DNA of 64,000 nucleotides from Phenylobacterium conjunctum (GCF_042679085.1 NZ_JBHTLQ010000013.1:1-64000); one strand, 5' to 3'. Positions 23,702 to 33,454 are shown, counted from the first letter of the stretch. A program made the numbers and translations. Notes: a model not told the origin generated them from the sequence alone.

Positions 23702-25678
23702 ATGAAGGTTGCAGTGATGTCGGGCGCGGCGATAGCCGTCGCCCTGGGCGGTGTCGCCTGGGCGCAGACCGCGCCCCCGCCGGCGTCGGCCTTCGGACGA
23801 ATGCCGGGCGTCTATGACGCGGCGATCTCGCCGAACGGCAAGACGGTGGCCATCCTGGGCGGCTCGCCGGAGGTCCGCAGCCTCTCCCTGGCCACCATCG
23901 ATCAGCCTGGCCTGCCGACTCTCAACCTGGGCGACGTCCAGGCGGTCAGCCTGCGCTGGGTCGGCGACGATCACGTGCTCGCGCGGATCGGCTTCTGGAA
24001 GCAGTGGACTCCCAAGATCGGCTATCGGTACGAGCGCAACATCTCGGTGAACCTGCAGGGGCAGGCTGTGGTGCGGATGCTGGACAAGGACGTCACGTCT
24101 CAGCTTCTGATCTCCCAGCCCGTCGTCGGCCTTGCTAGCGGCCCGCCGGCCAAGGCGGTGATGATCGGCGTACAGGATAACCTGGGCGCTGCGGGCTCCA
24201 TGGACACCCGCATGAAGCGCAAGGGCGAGAGCGGCTTCCAGCTGGCCCTGTTCGCCGTTGATCCGGCCAACGGCAAGGCGACCCTCCTCGAGAAGGGCGG
24301 TTACGACACCTATAGCTGGGAGGTGGACCAGTCCGGCGAGGCGCGGGTCCGCCACGAGAGCGACGAGATCTCGCACAAATACACGCTCTACGCCCGGGCC
24401 AAGGGCGTGAAGCCGTGGACGGCGCTGTACGCCAACCAGGACGAGGAATGGCCCCGCCACTATGCGGGCTACGCCAGCGCCACGGACTCCATCTACATGG
24501 TCGAGGACGACGGCGGCGCGTCCCAGGTTGTGCGCCACGCCTTGGCGGGCGGCGCGACGGAGAAGGTCGGCGCGCCGGTGCGTGGCAGCGATGTCGCGCT
24601 TGTCTGGGACCGAAATCGGGACCAGCCGGTAGGCGTCATGTCGGGCGCCGAGACCTTCCGCGTGGAATGGTTGGACCCTGAGATCCGCGGTGTCCACGCC
24701 ATGCTGGCCAAGGCGTTCAAGGGAAAGACGGTGACCGTCAGCGAATGGTCAGCCGACCGGACACGGTTCCTGGTGCGGGTGAACGGGCAGGGCGCGCCAG
24801 GCGCCTGGTACCTGTTCGACCGCGCGCGCAAGGAGCTGTCGCCCATCGGCGAAGAGTATCCCGAACTCAAGGACGCAGCCCTGGGGACCACCCGGTGGAT
24901 CACCTACAAGGCCCGCGATGGCTTGGAGATCCCGGCCTATCTGACCCTGCCGCCTGGCGCTCTCGACGGCCGGAAGCTCCCGCTGATCGTCATGCCGCAC
25001 GGCGGCCCCGTGGCCCGCGACGACGATGACTTCGACTGGCTGACCCAGTTCCTGGCGACGCGAGGCTATGCGGTCCTGCGCCCGCAGTTCCGCGGCTCGG
25101 CCGGGTTCGGAAAGGCCTTCGAGGACGCCGGCCGCGGGGAGTGGGCCGGCAAGATGCAGACCGATCTGCTGGACGGGATCGCCGCGGTGGCGGCGTCCAA
25201 CACCATCGACCCGGCCCGCGTCTGTATCTTCGGCTGGAGCTTCGGCGGCTATGCCGCCCTGGCGGGCGTGAGCATGCACCCCGAGGCCTACAAGTGCGCC
25301 GCCTCGATGGCAGGCGTCTCCGACCTGGGCCTTCTGATCACCGAACAGCTCCGCGTCTCGGGCGACGACTCCTGGGGCCTGCGCTCCCTGCGGCGCATGC
25401 TGGACGATGCGAGCTCTGAGAAGATCCTGCAGACCTCGCCGGTCCAGCACGTTGCGGACATCCGTGCGCCCGTGCTCCTGATGCACGGCGACCAGGACGG
25501 CTCGGTTGACTATGAGCAGTCCCAGCGCATGGCGTCGGCCCTCAAGGCGGCGGGCAAGCCGGCCGAGTTCGTGACCTTCAAGAACGAGGACCATTTCCTG
25601 CTGCGCTCCGCGCCGCGCACCCAGCTGCTGGAGACCCTCGGCGCTTTCCTGGCCAAGAACCTGCCGGTGAACCCCTAG
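23702..25678 (+). CDS. Secreted S9-family (prolyl oligopeptidase-like) peptidase
   Basis: A 658-aa protein. Residues 1-21 are a Sec signal peptide ending AWA-Q. A beta-propeller-like region (about 30-395) precedes an alpha/beta-hydrolase domain with the triad Ser513 (GWSFGGYAA), Asp599 (HGDQDGSV) and His631 (NEDHFLL). This is the S9C-like acylaminoacyl-peptidase/dipeptidyl-peptidase layout, so it likely trims peptides in the periplasm or outside the cell. The ATG at 23702 has GGGGGG a few bases upstream. The gene ends convergently with the next, the two stops overlapping by 4 nt. Confidence 0.92.
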   Translation: MKVAVMSGAAIAVALGGVAWAQTAPPPASAFGRMPGVYDAAISPNGKTVAILGGSPEVRSLSLATIDQPGLPTLNLGDVQAVSLRWVGDDHVLARIGFWKQWTPKIGYRYERNISVNLQGQAVVRMLDKDVTSQLLISQPVVGLASGPPAKAVMIGVQDNLGAAGSMDTRMKRKGESGFQLALFAVDPANGKATLLEKGGYDTYSWEVDQSGEARVRHESDEISHKYTLYARAKGVKPWTALYANQDEEWPRHYAGYASATDSIYMVEDDGGASQVVRHALAGGATEKVGAPVRGSDVALVWDRNRDQPVGVMSGAETFRVEWLDPEIRGVHAMLAKAFKGKTVTVSEWSADRTRFLVRVNGQGAPGAWYLFDRARKELSPIGEEYPELKDAALGTTRWITYKARDGLEIPAYLTLPPGALDGRKLPLIVMPHGGPVARDDDDFDWLTQFLATRGYAVLRPQFRGSAGFGKAFEDAGRGEWAGKMQTDLLDGIAAVAASNTIDPARVCIFGWSFGGYAALAGVSMHPEAYKCAASMAGVSDLGLLITEQLRVSGDDSWGLRSLRRMLDDASSEKILQTSPVQHVADIRAPVLLMHGDQDGSVDYEQSQRMASALKAAGKPAEFVTFKNEDHFLLRSAPRTQLLETLGAFLAKNLPVNP

Positions 25679-26310
25679 CGGGGCGTCTGCGACACGGCGG
25701 GGACTTCACCCAGGCCGGCGATGCCGCCGGCGGCGTTGGAGGTGGACAGGCCCGGCGGGATGGGGGCGTCGCGGTATCGGAGGTAGGCCGCCTTGCGCTC
25801 GGCGGCCAGGTCCAGGGTCTTCTGCTTGGCGGCGTTCAGGCCCTGGCCGAGATAGGCGGCGGTCTTGGCGCCCGCCGCCAGGCGCGCCTGGCAGGCCTCG
25901 CGCTCGCTGGGGCTCAGGCCCACAAGATCCGCCTGGGTGCAGCCGAGGCCGCCCTTGCGCAGGGCCTGGCTCAGCTGGGCGGCTCCGCCAACAGCTTCCT
26001 GCACCCGCCAGGGCCCCGCCGCAGGCGTCGCGGTTGGCGTGGGCGCAGCGTAGAGCGGCGCGACGGGGAGGGGGCCGGTGATCGGCTTCGCGGCGCGCGG
26101 GCGGATCCGGTCGCGGTCGCGCCGTTGTCGGGCCTGGGGCTCCACCAGGTAGAGAGGAGCTATGGTCACCTCGATCAGGGCGGGCGCGACCATCCGCGAG
26201 GCTGGCGGCTTCTGAAGGGCCAGCACCGCGAGCAGGGCGGCGTGCAGGGCGATGGACGCCCCGATCACCAGGGACAGACGCCCCCTGCGCTGCGCATTGC
26301 GCCCGACCAT
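25675..26310 (-). CDS. Membrane-anchored protein with TonB-like N-terminus, unknown
   Basis: A 211-aa protein. One transmembrane helix (about 12-32, LSLVIGASIALHAALLAVLAL) is followed by a region rich in Pro, Arg and Ala, as in TonB- or energy-transducer-like anchors. The C-terminal half has two Cys (LGCTQADLVGLSPSEREACQ) and a helical stretch. No TonB C-terminal beta domain is seen. The SIALHAALL helix with its His resembles TonB-type helices, but the function is unknown. It lies between the S9 peptidase and rpsL, on the opposite strand. Confidence 0.7.
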   Translation of the reverse strand: MVGRNAQRRGRLSLVIGASIALHAALLAVLALQKPPASRMVAPALIEVTIAPLYLVEPQARQRRDRDRIRPRAAKPITGPLPVAPLYAAPTPTATPAAGPWRVQEAVGGAAQLSQALRKGGLGCTQADLVGLSPSEREACQARLAAGAKTAAYLGQGLNAAKQKTLDLAAERKAAYLRYRDAPIPPGLSTSNAAGGIAGLGEVPAVSQTPR

Positions 26311-26630
26311 GTCCCCCTCCCAGTTCCCCGCCGATCAGGCTTGGCCACGGCGGCGAAAGCGTGGCGGCAAGCGGGCGGACCGGGGGCTGTTTACATGCCG
26401 TTGACGGATCAGGGCTTCGCGAGTATGAACCGCGCTCCTTTCGAGGCCGGGATTCCCCCTGGTCCCGATGAACGGTTCGTCCTGCAAGGGACGTCCTGAC
26501 CCGCCGGGGCGCAAACCAGCGCGCGCCGGCGAGTTTTTGCGTTCAGCGGGAGGCGTCGAGAACCAAGTCGATATTGACCCCAATTGAGGCGCTCCGGCCC
26601 AACGGCACACGCCTCCAGAGCAGAGATTAG
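26311..26630 (+). promoter_or_regulatory. rpsL upstream region
   Basis: A gene-free 320-nt gap between divergent genes. It contains the promoter described separately at 26401-26429 and a leader of about 195 nt before rpsL. I see no strong hairpin or riboswitch-like structure in it. Confidence 0.45.
26401..26429 (+). promoter_or_regulatory. Candidate promoter of the str operon (rpsL-rpsG-fusA-tufB)
   Basis: TTGACG (26401-26406), 17 nt and TATGAA (26424-26429) form a strong sigma-70-like promoter about 200 nt before rpsL. TTGACG also begins the candidate promoters of rpsJ and rpsM. Confidence 0.6.
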
Positions 26631-27002
26631 ATGCCTACAGTCAACCAGCTCATCCGCAAGCCCCGGCAAGACAAGCCGTCGCGGAACAAGGTGCCCGCCC
26701 TGAAGGGCTGCCCCCAGCGTCGCGGCGTTTGCACGCGCGTCTACACGACCACCCCGAAGAAGCCGAACTCGGCGCTTCGTAAGGTCGCCAAGGTGCGCCT
26801 GACCACGGGCATCGAAGCGGTGTGCTACATCCCCGGCGAAGGCCACAACCTGCAGGAACACTCCGTGGTCCTGATCCGTGGCGGCCGTGTGAAGGACCTT
26901 CCGGGCGTCCGTTACCACATCCTGCGCGGCGTGCTCGACACCCAAGGGGTCAAGGACCGCAAGCAGCGCCGTTCGCTCTATGGCGCCAAGCGTCCGAAGT
27001 AA
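26631..27002 (+). CDS. rpsL: 30S ribosomal protein S12
   Basis: A 123-aa decoding-centre protein. TTPKKPNSALRK includes Lys43 and GGRVKDLPGVRYH includes Lys88; both positions are wild type, so no classic streptomycin-resistance change is seen. It is the first gene of the str operon, 12 nt before rpsG. Confidence 0.98.
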   Translation: MPTVNQLIRKPRQDKPSRNKVPALKGCPQRRGVCTRVYTTTPKKPNSALRKVAKVRLTTGIEAVCYIPGEGHNLQEHSVVLIRGGRVKDLPGVRYHILRGVLDTQGVKDRKQRRSLYGAKRPK

Positions 27003-27014
27003 GGAAGAAGAAGA

Positions 27015-27488
27015 ATGTCCCGCCGCCGCCGCGCTGAGAAACGTGAAGTCCTGCCGGATCCGAAGTTCGGGGATCTGACCGTCACGAAGTTCATGAACTA
27101 CGTGATGTACGAGGGCAAAAAGGCCGTCGCCGAAAACATCATCTACGGCGCCTTCGACATCCTGGAAGCCAAGCGCAAGGACCAGACCGCTCTGGAAACC
27201 TTCCACTCGGCCCTGGAAAATGTGGCTCCGGCCATCGAAGTGCGTTCCCGCCGGGTCGGCGGCGCCACCTATCAGGTGCCGGTCGAAGTCCGTCCGGACC
27301 GTCGTAAGGCCCTGGCCATCCGTTGGCTGGTGACCGCTGCGCGCAAGCGCGGTGAGAACACCATGACGGACAAGCTGGCGGGCGAGCTGCTCGACGCGGC
27401 CTCGAACCGCGGCACGGCCGTCAAGAAGCGCGAAGACACGCACAAGATGGCGGAAGCCAACCGCGCCTTCTCGCACTACCGCTGGTAA
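27015..27488 (+). CDS. rpsG: 30S ribosomal protein S7
   Basis: A 157-aa 16S rRNA-binding protein that organises the 30S head and contacts E-site tRNA. The conserved start MSRRRRAEKREVLPDPKFGD and the central KVMNYVM-like segment (TKFMNYVMYEGKKAVAE) are present. In E. coli S7 represses str-operon translation. A perfect hairpin lies between this gene and fusA. Confidence 0.98.
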   Translation: MSRRRRAEKREVLPDPKFGDLTVTKFMNYVMYEGKKAVAENIIYGAFDILEAKRKDQTALETFHSALENVAPAIEVRSRRVGGATYQVPVEVRPDRRKALAIRWLVTAARKRGENTMTDKLAGELLDAASNRGTAVKKREDTHKMAEANRAFSHYRW

Positions 27489-27511
27489 CGCCGGCAATCC
27501 ATCGCTTCCCG

Positions 27512-27542
27512 GCGCGGGCGGTTTAGGCTAAACCGCCCGCGC
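27512..27542 (+). promoter_or_regulatory. Perfect 31-nt inverted repeat between rpsG and fusA
   Basis: GCGCGGGCGGTTTAG, one central G, then the exact reverse complement. As RNA it gives a very stable GC-rich hairpin with a small loop. The bases after it (TGTTCGTTCAG) have no T-run, so it is not a standard terminator. It lies 47 nt before fusA, where S7-dependent control occurs in E. coli. Confidence 0.7.
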
Positions 27543-27588
27543 TGTTCGTTCAGATACTCCCGAACGCCCCTCCAGCAGAGCATCCGCT

Positions 27589-29667
27589 ATGCCCCGCACG
27601 CATAAAATCGAAGACTACCGCAACTTCGGAATCATGGCCCACATCGATGCGGGCAAGACGACGACGACCGAGCGGATCCTGTACTACACCGGCAAGAGCC
27701 ATAAGATCGGCGAAGTCCACGACGGCGCTGCGACCATGGACTGGATGGAGCAGGAGCAGGAACGCGGCATCACGATCACGTCGGCCGCGACGACCGCCTT
27801 CTGGAACGAGAAGCGCCTGAACATCATCGACACCCCCGGGCACGTCGACTTCACCATCGAAGTCGAGCGCTCGCTGCGCGTGCTCGACGGCGCCGTGACG
27901 GTGCTGGACGGCAACGCCGGCGTCGAACCGCAGACCGAAACCGTCTGGCGCCAGGCCGACAAGTACAAGGTTCCGCGGATCGTGTTCGTCAACAAGATGG
28001 ACAAGATCGGCGCCGACTTCGACAAGTCCGTCGAGTCCATCCGCGACCGTCTGGGCGCGAAGGCTGTTCCGATCCAGTTCCCGATCGGTTCGGAATCGAA
28101 CCTGAAGGGTCTCGTGGACCTGGTCCGCATGAAGGCCGTGGTCTGGGACAATGACGGCCTGGGCGCGTCCTATCGTGACGAGGAAATCCCGGCGGACCTG
28201 CAGGCCAAGGCCGAGGAAGCCCGCAACTACCTGATCGAGAACGCCGTCGAACTCGACGACGAGGCGATGGAAGCCTATCTGGGCGGCGAAGAGCCCTCGG
28301 AAGCGACCATCAAGAAGTGCATCCGTAAGGCCGTGCTGACCGGCGCCTTCTATCCGATCCTCTGCGGCTCGGCCTTCAAGAACAAGGGCGTCCAGCCCCT
28401 GCTCGACGCCGTCGTCGACTACCTGCCGTCGCCGGTGGACATCCCGCCGACCGCCGGCATCGACTTCAAGACCGAAGAGCCGGTTGTCCGTAAGGCTTCG
28501 GACGACGAACCGCTGTCGGTCCTGGCGTTCAAGATCATGGACGACCCCTTCGTCGGTTCGCTGACCTTCTGCCGCATCTATTCGGGCAAGCTCGAAACCG
28601 GCATGAGCCTGATGAACTCGACCCGCGACAAGCGCGAGCGCGTCGGCCGCATGCTGCTGATGCACTCGAACAACCGCGAGGACATCAAGGAAGCCTATGC
28701 CGGCGACATCGTCGCCCTGGCCGGCCTGAAGGAAACCCGTACCGGCGACACCCTGTGCGACCCGCTGAAGTCGCCGGTGATCCTGGAGCGCATGGAGTTC
28801 CCGGCCCCGGTTATCGAAATCGCCGTCGAGCCCAAGTCGAAGGCTGACCAGGAAAAGCTGGGCGTCGCCCTGCAGAAGCTGGCCGCCGAAGATCCGTCCT
28901 TCACCGTCTCGACCGACCACGAGTCCGGCCAGACGATCCTGAAGGGCATGGGTGAACTGCACCTGGACATCAAGATCGACATCCTGAAGCGGACCTACAA
29001 GGTCGAGGCCAATATCGGCGCGCCGCAGGTGGCCTATCGCGAGAGCCTGGGTAAGAAGGTCGACATCGACTACACCCACAAGAAGCAGACCGGCGGCACC
29101 GGCCAGTTCGCCCGCGTCATGCTGACCTTCGAACCGGGCGAACCCGGCTCGGGCTTCGTGTTCGAAAGCGCCATCGTCGGCGGCGCCGTGCCGAAGGAAT
29201 ACATCCCCGGCGTCGAAAAGGGTCTGGAGTCCGTCAAGGACAACGGCCTGCTCGCCGGCTTCCCGCTGATCGACTTCAAGGCCACCTTGACCGACGGCAA
29301 GTATCACGACGTGGACTCCTCCGTGCTGGCCTTCGAAATCGCCGCCCGCGGCGCTTTCAAGGAACTGCGCGAGAAGGGCGCCCCGAAGCTGCTCGAACCG
29401 ATCATGGCCGTCGAGGTTGTGACCCCGGAAGAGTACCTGGGTTCGGTCATCGGCGACCTCAACGGTCGTCGGGGCATGATCCAGGGCCAAGACACGCGCG
29501 GCAACGCGATCGTCGTCAACGCCTTCGTGCCGCTGGCGAACATGTTCGGCTATGTGAACACCCTCCGGGGCATGTCGCAGGGCCGCGCTCAGTTCACCAT
29601 GCAATACGATCACTACGACCCGGTGCCGCAACACGTCGCCGACGAAGTCATCAAGAAGTACGCCTAA
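27589..29667 (+). CDS. fusA: Elongation factor G
   Basis: A 692-aa translocase GTPase; full length. G1 AHIDAGKT is at residues 17-24, G3 DTPGHVDF near 81-88 and G4 NKMD near 135-138; domains II to V follow, with the conserved GGTGQFARV and GxPLxDF-like (AGFPLIDFKATLTDG) segments. It lies between rpsG and tufB. Only one fusA copy is in the window. Confidence 0.98.
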   Translation: MPRTHKIEDYRNFGIMAHIDAGKTTTTERILYYTGKSHKIGEVHDGAATMDWMEQEQERGITITSAATTAFWNEKRLNIIDTPGHVDFTIEVERSLRVLDGAVTVLDGNAGVEPQTETVWRQADKYKVPRIVFVNKMDKIGADFDKSVESIRDRLGAKAVPIQFPIGSESNLKGLVDLVRMKAVVWDNDGLGASYRDEEIPADLQAKAEEARNYLIENAVELDDEAMEAYLGGEEPSEATIKKCIRKAVLTGAFYPILCGSAFKNKGVQPLLDAVVDYLPSPVDIPPTAGIDFKTEEPVVRKASDDEPLSVLAFKIMDDPFVGSLTFCRIYSGKLETGMSLMNSTRDKRERVGRMLLMHSNNREDIKEAYAGDIVALAGLKETRTGDTLCDPLKSPVILERMEFPAPVIEIAVEPKSKADQEKLGVALQKLAAEDPSFTVSTDHESGQTILKGMGELHLDIKIDILKRTYKVEANIGAPQVAYRESLGKKVDIDYTHKKQTGGTGQFARVMLTFEPGEPGSGFVFESAIVGGAVPKEYIPGVEKGLESVKDNGLLAGFPLIDFKATLTDGKYHDVDSSVLAFEIAARGAFKELREKGAPKLLEPIMAVEVVTPEEYLGSVIGDLNGRRGMIQGQDTRGNAIVVNAFVPLANMFGYVNTLRGMSQGRAQFTMQYDHYDPVPQHVADEVIKKYA

Positions 29668-29715
29668 CCCCAACCCTAGTTTAGAGGACAAGCCCGGACA
29701 GGGCTGGAGCTTGAA

Positions 29716-30906
<1,191 letters not shown>

Positions 30907-30917
30907 TCTCGACGGCT

Positions 30918-30937
30918 CGGCCCGCTTCGGCGGGCCG
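30918..30937 (+). other. UUCG-capped hairpin after tufB
   Basis: The same 8-bp stem with TTCG loop as behind tufA. Confidence 0.75.
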
Positions 30938-30957
30938 GACCACGCACTCAAAGATCA

Positions 30958-30989
30958 GGCCGCCCAGGACATCCTGGGCGGCCTTTTCT
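30958..30989 (+). terminator. Intrinsic terminator after tufB
   Basis: 12-bp perfect stem GGCCGCCCAGGA/TCCTGGGCGGCC followed by TTTTCT; identical to the copy behind tufA. It ends the str operon just before the convergent crystallin-like gene. Confidence 0.93.
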
Positions 30990-31010
30990 GTTTCCGATTG
31001 TGGGCTGGGG

Positions 31011-31727
31011 TTAGCGGACCTGGCGCATCGAGCTGATGGCCTGGGCCATGCCGAAGCGGGTCAGGTCCGGCACGTCGCGATCGAACACCTGGCAGCGGCC
31101 GCGGAAGTCGCTGTCGGTGCAGACCTCCCAGGCCCCGCGGCCGATCTTCAGGCTCATGGCCTGGTCATTGTACTGGCGCGGCAGGTTGGTGATCTCGCGG
31201 CTCGTGCCAAAGGCTGCGCCGCCGAAGTTGGGATTGGTGAACAGCGTCATGGAGCCGCCGGCGACCGGGCGGGGGCGGTCATTGCCGTAGCCCCCGTTCC
31301 CGTAACCGCCGCCATAGCCGCCATTGCCATAGCCGCCGTTGCCATAGCCGCCGCCGCTGTAGCCACCGTTTCCGTAGCCACCGTTTCCGTAGCCACCGTT
31401 TCCGTAGCCGCCGTTGTTGTAGCCGCCGTTGTTGTAGCCGCCGCCCATGTAGCAGGTGAGCTGACCATCACGGTTCTCGATCTCGCCGCGGCAGTCGCTG
31501 AAGCGCAGGGTGGAGCCGCGCCAGGCGCCGCGCATGTCCCGGCACTCCGCCGACAACAGGGCGCCGCCATTCACGCGCTCGGTGCGCACATTGCGACAGC
31601 TCTGCCAGTAGCTCCCAGGGGGCGGGGCGTCATAGCCCTGGGCCGTAACGGTCGCCGGGACCGCGGACAGGGCTGCGGCGCCGATGACAGCGGCCAGGCC
31701 GCTCTTGATGACTGTATCGAGGCTCAT
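31011..31727 (-). CDS. Secreted protein: half-CVNH domain, Gly-Tyr repeats, beta/gamma-crystallin domain
   Basis: A 238-aa protein. A signal peptide (1-29, cleavage near VTA-Q) is followed by one CVNH-type repeat (about 38-93: GSYWQSCRNVR, AECRDMRG, LRFSDC, DGQLTC) with four Cys. A linker (96-149) of GGYGN/GGYNN units comes next, then a beta/gamma-crystallin domain (159-237) with MTLFTNPNFGG, DQAMSLKIGRGAWEVC and DFRGRCQVFDRDV. CVNH domains bind glycans in cyanovirins; crystallin domains often bind Ca. I infer a secreted carbohydrate- or surface-binding protein. Canonical CVNH has two such repeats; here only one is present. No partner gene is evident. Confidence 0.82.
   Translation of the reverse strand: MSLDTVIKSGLAAVIGAAALSAVPATVTAQGYDAPPPGSYWQSCRNVRTERVNGGALLSAECRDMRGAWRGSTLRFSDCRGEIENRDGQLTCYMGGGYNNGGYNNGGYGNGGYGNGGYGNGGYSGGGYGNGGYGNGGYGGGYGNGGYGNDRPRPVAGGSMTLFTNPNFGGAAFGTSREITNLPRQYNDQAMSLKIGRGAWEVCTDSDFRGRCQVFDRDVPDLTRFGMAQAISSMRQVR
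31281..31442 (-). repeat. 15-bp tandem repeats coding for GGYGN units
   Basis: About ten degenerate 15-bp units, some identical (GTAGCCACCGTTTCC three times in a row on the plus strand). They encode the Gly-Tyr-Asn linker of the crystallin-like protein. Such repeats are prone to slippage, and in-frame 15-bp changes would alter linker length only. Confidence 0.85.
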
Positions 31728-31765
31728 GGCCCAACTCCGATCATTTCAGTCCCTCAGCGCCACCC

Positions 31766-31817
31766 TAGAGCGTGATAGCCGAAAGTGGAATCCGGTTTCG
31801 GCGATCATCACGCTCTA
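31766..31817. repeat. Palindromic intergenic element 1
   Basis: TAGAGCGTGAT at one end and ATCACGCTCTA at the other, with inner arms GCCGAAA and TTTCGGC around AGTGGAATCCGG. It has the look of the short palindromic repeats scattered through alphaproteobacterial genomes. Confidence 0.75.
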
Positions 31818-31828
31818 ACTTTTTGAAT

Positions 31829-31880
31829 TAGAGCCTCATTTGTCCCGTCGAATGTTTCAATTCGACGGGATGAGGCTCTA
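31829..31880. repeat. Palindromic intergenic element 2
   Basis: TAGAGCCTCA and TGAGGCTCTA form the outer arms, TCCCGTCGAAT and ATTCGACGGGA the inner arms around GTTTCA. It shares only the TAGAGC/GCTCTA ends with element 1, 11 bp away. Confidence 0.75.
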
Positions 31881-31960
31881 GGGCGAGGCGTAGGGGAGGG
31901 AAAGGCCAAGCCTTGACTCAGGGCTGGCCCTCGGGCCGCCTGTAGATGGAGGGGGAGCCG

Positions 31961-33454
31961 ATGATCAAGCGCTGGATTCGAGGTGGACTGGCCCTGCTGG
32001 CGGGCTTTCAGGTGTCAGGCGCGGCCCTGGCGGCGGAGCCCCGGCTGGACCGGATGACCGGCGGCGAGTTGGCCGCCTTCACCCGCGCCCTGCCCAAGGG
32101 CGGAGAGCTGCACAACCACATCTCAGGGGCGGTGTTCGGTGAGGCGCTGCTGGCCTGGGCGGCGGAGGATGGCCTGTGCGTGGACGTGGCCCGCCTGGCC
32201 CTGGCCCCGGCCTGCCAGCCGGGGGGCGACCTGAAGCCCGCCAGCACCGCCCTGCGCGACGAGGATCTGCGCAGCGCCTTGCTGGACTCCTTCTCCGTCC
32301 GCCATCCGGACTTTCGGGACCGGTCGGGTCATGACCAGTTCTTCGGGGTGTTCAGCCGGATCGGCGCGGTCTCCGAGACCCGCGGCGGCGACGCCTTGGC
32401 CTTTGTGCTCGACAGCCTGGGCCGGCAGAACACCTTCTATCTTGAAGCCATGATCACGCCCCAGGGGGCGGCGGCCGCGGCCAAGGGGGCCATCGCCGGC
32501 TGGAAGGGCGGGGACCTCGCCGCCCAGGCCGCCGCGACGCGCGCCCAGGGGCTGGACGCCCTGGTCCCCCTGGTCAGCGCCCAGACAGACGCCCTGGAAG
32601 CCCGGGCCCGCACCGTCATGCGCTGCGGCCAGCCCGACGCCTCGCCGGGGTGCCAGGTGACGGTGCGCTACCTCTACCAGACCATCCGGGTTCTGCCGCC
32701 GGAACAGACCTTCGCCCAGATCCAGCTGGGCGTGGCCATGGTGGCCGCCGACAAGCGCTGGGTCGGGATCCAGATGGTGGCGCCGGAGGACCATCCCAAT
32801 GCGGTCGCCAACTACAGCCTGCACATGCGCATGGTGGACTATCTGACCGACCATGGCCGCAAGGCGCCCGCCGCCCTGCACGCCGGCGAGCTGACCCTGA
32901 AGGTCGCCCCGCCGTCGGCCCTGCGGTCGCACATCGCCGAGGCCATTCGCGTGGCCGGGGCGCGCCGCATCGGCCACGGGGTCGATTTCCCGCACGAGGA
33001 CGGCGCCGAGGCCCTGGCCGCCGAAGCCGCCGCCAAGGGGGTGATGGTCGAGGTCAATCTCAGCTCCAACGACGCGATCCTCGAGGTGCGGGGCCAGGCG
33101 CATCCCGTCGCCTGGCTGCGGGCCCGCGGCGTGCCGACCAGCCTGTCCACCGACGACGCCGGCCTGCTGCGCATTGACCTGTCCCGGGAGTATGCGCGGG
33201 CCGCGGAGGAGGGGGCGGCCTATGCTGACCTGAAGCGCTCCGCCCGCAACGCCATCGCCTTCTCCTTCCTGGCGGGGGAGGGGCTCTGGAGCGACCCCGG
33301 AACCTACGCGCGCCCGGCCAGGGCCTGCGCCGGTCAGCTGGGCGCGGAGACGCCCAAGCCCGGCCCCTGCGCCGCCCTGGTGGCCGCCTCGGACAAGGCG
33401 CGGGAACAGTGGCGGCATGAGCGGCTGCTGACCGAGTTCGAGGCCGGCAGATGA
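31961..33454 (+). CDS. Exported adenosine deaminase-family enzyme
   Basis: A 497-aa amidohydrolase of the adenosine deaminase family; the typical reaction turns adenosine into inosine. Residues 1-25 are a Sec signal peptide (ALAA-E), so it acts in the periplasm or outside. The metal and catalytic residues are present: HNH (His51, His53) in GGELHNHISG, His307 and Glu310 in HAGE, His339 in RIGHGVD, and Asp398/Asp399 in STDDAG. The insert between the first His pair and HAGE is long, as in the secreted ADGF/CECR1-like group. The ATG at 31961 follows GGAGGGGGAGCCG. The substrate could also be another purine nucleoside. Confidence 0.88.
   Translation: MIKRWIRGGLALLAGFQVSGAALAAEPRLDRMTGGELAAFTRALPKGGELHNHISGAVFGEALLAWAAEDGLCVDVARLALAPACQPGGDLKPASTALRDEDLRSALLDSFSVRHPDFRDRSGHDQFFGVFSRIGAVSETRGGDALAFVLDSLGRQNTFYLEAMITPQGAAAAAKGAIAGWKGGDLAAQAAATRAQGLDALVPLVSAQTDALEARARTVMRCGQPDASPGCQVTVRYLYQTIRVLPPEQTFAQIQLGVAMVAADKRWVGIQMVAPEDHPNAVANYSLHMRMVDYLTDHGRKAPAALHAGELTLKVAPPSALRSHIAEAIRVAGARRIGHGVDFPHEDGAEALAAEAAAKGVMVEVNLSSNDAILEVRGQAHPVAWLRARGVPTSLSTDDAGLLRIDLSREYARAAEEGAAYADLKRSARNAIAFSFLAGEGLWSDPGTYARPARACAGQLGAETPKPGPCAALVAASDKAREQWRHERLLTEFEAGR

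Noticed and set aside
31281..31442. CRISPR-like regular repeats
   Set aside because: The 15-bp units have no spacers and encode the Gly-Tyr linker in frame.
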